Positions 62,133 to 64,000 of a DNA stretch of 64,000 bases are shown in pieces; within the stretch, counting starts at the first letter, position 1; every line of letters starts with the position of its first letter. Both the position numbers and the translations under genes were made by a program. Location: assembly GCA_964034945.1 (NCBI GenBank), contig OZ035960.1:84878148-84942147 (forward strand). Reading direction: 5' to 3'. The notes below the pieces were generated by a model. It was not told the origin of the DNA. It saw only the letters and a list, made by a program, of their open reading frames with translations, and ran no database searches. The DNA is from Chrysopilus asiliformis. Taxonomy: Eukaryota > Arthropoda > Insecta > Diptera > Rhagionidae.

Positions 62133-64000
62133 TTAAACTCACTCGTAATTATTTTCTTCAATTCCCTTTTTCACTTTAATTTATACCTTACATGCGGAAT
62201 AATAAAAACATACCGAAAAATTCCGGTTAATGCCGTTAAAAGCAATCTTTTCCCCTTTTTTCAAAATTTTTTCAGTAGCAATTGTTTTTTTTCGTATCAT
62301 GAAAAAGTAAATAAATGGTAGAAAATAACGGAAAAAGTAAAAAAACCACAAAAACTAGTAGTGGAGCTTTTTTTAATGGACAATAAATTTTTTTTTGGTG
62401 ATTTTTAGCATGATTATAACCCCTATCATGGGGGGAAAAATCGCAAAACTTCCAATTTATGATGTTCTTTTTTTAAAATTAAAAAAAAAATGATTTTCTA
62501 AAATGGTCGAAATTAAATTAACTCAGATTACCCTATGAGCGTAATAATGAACAGAGATTGTTTAAATTTTGTGTTCTCGCTCTACACATATCGAATAAAG
62601 GTATTTAAAATTAACAAAAAAAATTATTTTTACTTTCTAGTTTTTTTTAGATAAAGTCACAACTTGTTCTAAATACCAACTGTTGAATTCTAGAAAAATT
62701 GTCCATAGACAACATGTAATCTACTGGGATTATTTGTGTTAAGACAATATTATAAGGTGTTTATTTCGTGTTTTTTGTAAAAAAAATCTTTTTATATTTT
62801 ATTTTTGACTTATTATTTGAATTTATTTATACATAATATATATATTTTTGAATTTTCTTTCGACATGGTTTTGTGAAAATCTATTTAATTTTATAACAGT
62901 TTTTCTTAAAAAAATACTTAAATTATTATTTAAACTGTTTATGTTTTTTAAGTGTTGGTCATTTTTTTTAATGTTCAAAATATTTTAAAATTAAGTTACT
63001 ACAGTTTATTATATAGTTACGTTAGTCTGGTATAATGTAGTGTGATGGCAATAAAAATGTTACAACATATACTTTACACATTCGTAAAAAAATGATGAAA
63101 AATGCATTATACGGGGTTATCTGAATTTATAAAATATATAACAAATATCATTAAGAAGTTACTATTAAGAATTTAATCAGTTCAAATTATTTAATTTTGA
63201 TAATAATTAATTTCTAGATATATAATTATGTAAGCAATAATATGTACTACTTTTCACTATTTCGAATAAAACGAAAAATCATGTCAAACTGATTTTAATT
63301 AATATAACAGTTATATCATTTTTTAGATATTTCTAACAAAAATGGATATGGCAACCATTGTATGTAGATAAATAATTCAATTCTAGATTCATAATTAGTA
63401 CCTAATGTTAGTAAATAAAAGATTTTTTTTAAACTCTTAAAAGGTATCATCGAAAAAATCACATAAAGGTTATCATGGTAAAAAAAACACCTCAGTATAT
63501 TTAGAGGTAGATTTAGAGAATCTCAACATGCATAAATCCGAGACTATGACTGCGAATCCGGGACGCATGGTCACCCTAGTTATGCTGTTATGACTTTTCG
63601 CATTTTAGAGCTTTTTATAGGCTGAAAAAAAATTTCGAGACCCCAACGTACATACGTAGGTCAAAACTGTTAGATGGGGACTCTAACAGCCAGATGGGGG
63701 TCCTCTATTAAAATTTTCTTATTAACTATAGTAAAAAAACGCATTTTTACACACGGAGAAAAATAGCAGTTGTGATCTGTTTTATGTTTGCTTACAAATG
63801 AAACAATGAAGTCCATCAGCAACCAGGTTTATTCTGCCTTTTTTATCTCTTCCTTTGTCTGATCTCTTCTTCTCCTATGTTCTAGTACAGGCCTGGGCAC
63901 CATGTATGTAGTGATTTACTATTACTCGAAGAAATTTTATGTTTCTTCATATACTATAACACAAAATGAGAATACGCATCTTTTTCATTTTTTACGCTCT
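62133..64000. other. AT-rich sequence without assignable features
   Basis: I find no sustained coding frame, inverted ends or LTR signals here. Long A and T homopolymers are frequent. A GGGGACTCTAACAGCCAGATGGGGGTCC stretch with short inverted words lies near 63675-63705. Confidence 0.45.

Noticed and set aside
62133..64000. Host gene in the right-hand flank
   Set aside because: All frames are short, AT-biased and without recognisable motifs or splice structure.

Overview
This is eukaryotic DNA: AT-rich, with short introns and no prokaryotic gene structure. It looks like the repeat-rich, probably heterochromatic genome of an insect, most likely a fly. I recognise Gypsy, BEL/Pao and Copia LTR retrotransposons, a LINE, and PIF/Harbinger, EnSpm/CACTA, hAT, Tc1/mariner, piggyBac-like and possibly MULE-like DNA elements, many nested in one another. 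I find no convincing host gene, rRNA, tRNA or CRISPR array. Species assignment is inference.

Layout. 1-6 kb: a 255-bp tandem repeat and a minus-strand Gypsy element next to an errantivirus-type env fragment (+). 6.7-9.6 kb: a 1-kb Myb/SANT mini-transposon, an hAT remnant, a Gypsy scrap. 9.5-14.3 kb: a rearranged copy of an unusual LTR family, called family X here, split by a 2.5-kb Harbinger. 14.3-19.2 kb: Copia gag, Gypsy integrase and BEL gag remnants. 19.2-23 kb: a dispersed repeat and Harbinger Myb genes. 23-43 kb: what looks like one BEL pol opened up by a family X copy with a 2-kb Copia inside it, a 5.5-kb two-gene CACTA, a second CACTA derivative, dispersed repeats with a piggyBac-type MITE, and a mariner. 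42.8-45.6 kb: a third Harbinger. 45.6-54.2 kb: a Gypsy element carrying two family X insertions. 54.7-59.2 kb: Harbinger, possible MULE, LINE, BEL gag and MADF remnants. 59.4-62.1 kb: a nearly intact Harbinger. The rest is AT-rich sequence I cannot assign.

The best candidate for something undescribed is family X. The most complete copy (46106-49275) lies between two TACT target-site copies, and the Gypsy pol frame that it interrupts resumes across them. It has no gag or pol. It carries a roughly 450-residue membrane glycoprotein-like gene on the LTR sense strand and, convergent with it, a spliced roughly 135-residue gene (ORF1) of unknown function on the antisense strand next to the polypurine tract (PPT). 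ORF1 is kept in three diverged copies with its splice acceptor. Four PPT-proximal ends carry the same 9-bp hairpin stem with four different loops. The leader, hairpin and PPT are present at both ends of the internal region in inverted orientation.

A second pattern is strand bias: every gag/pol retroelement remnant I can identify is on the minus strand, as expected of a one-directional piRNA cluster read from the plus strand.
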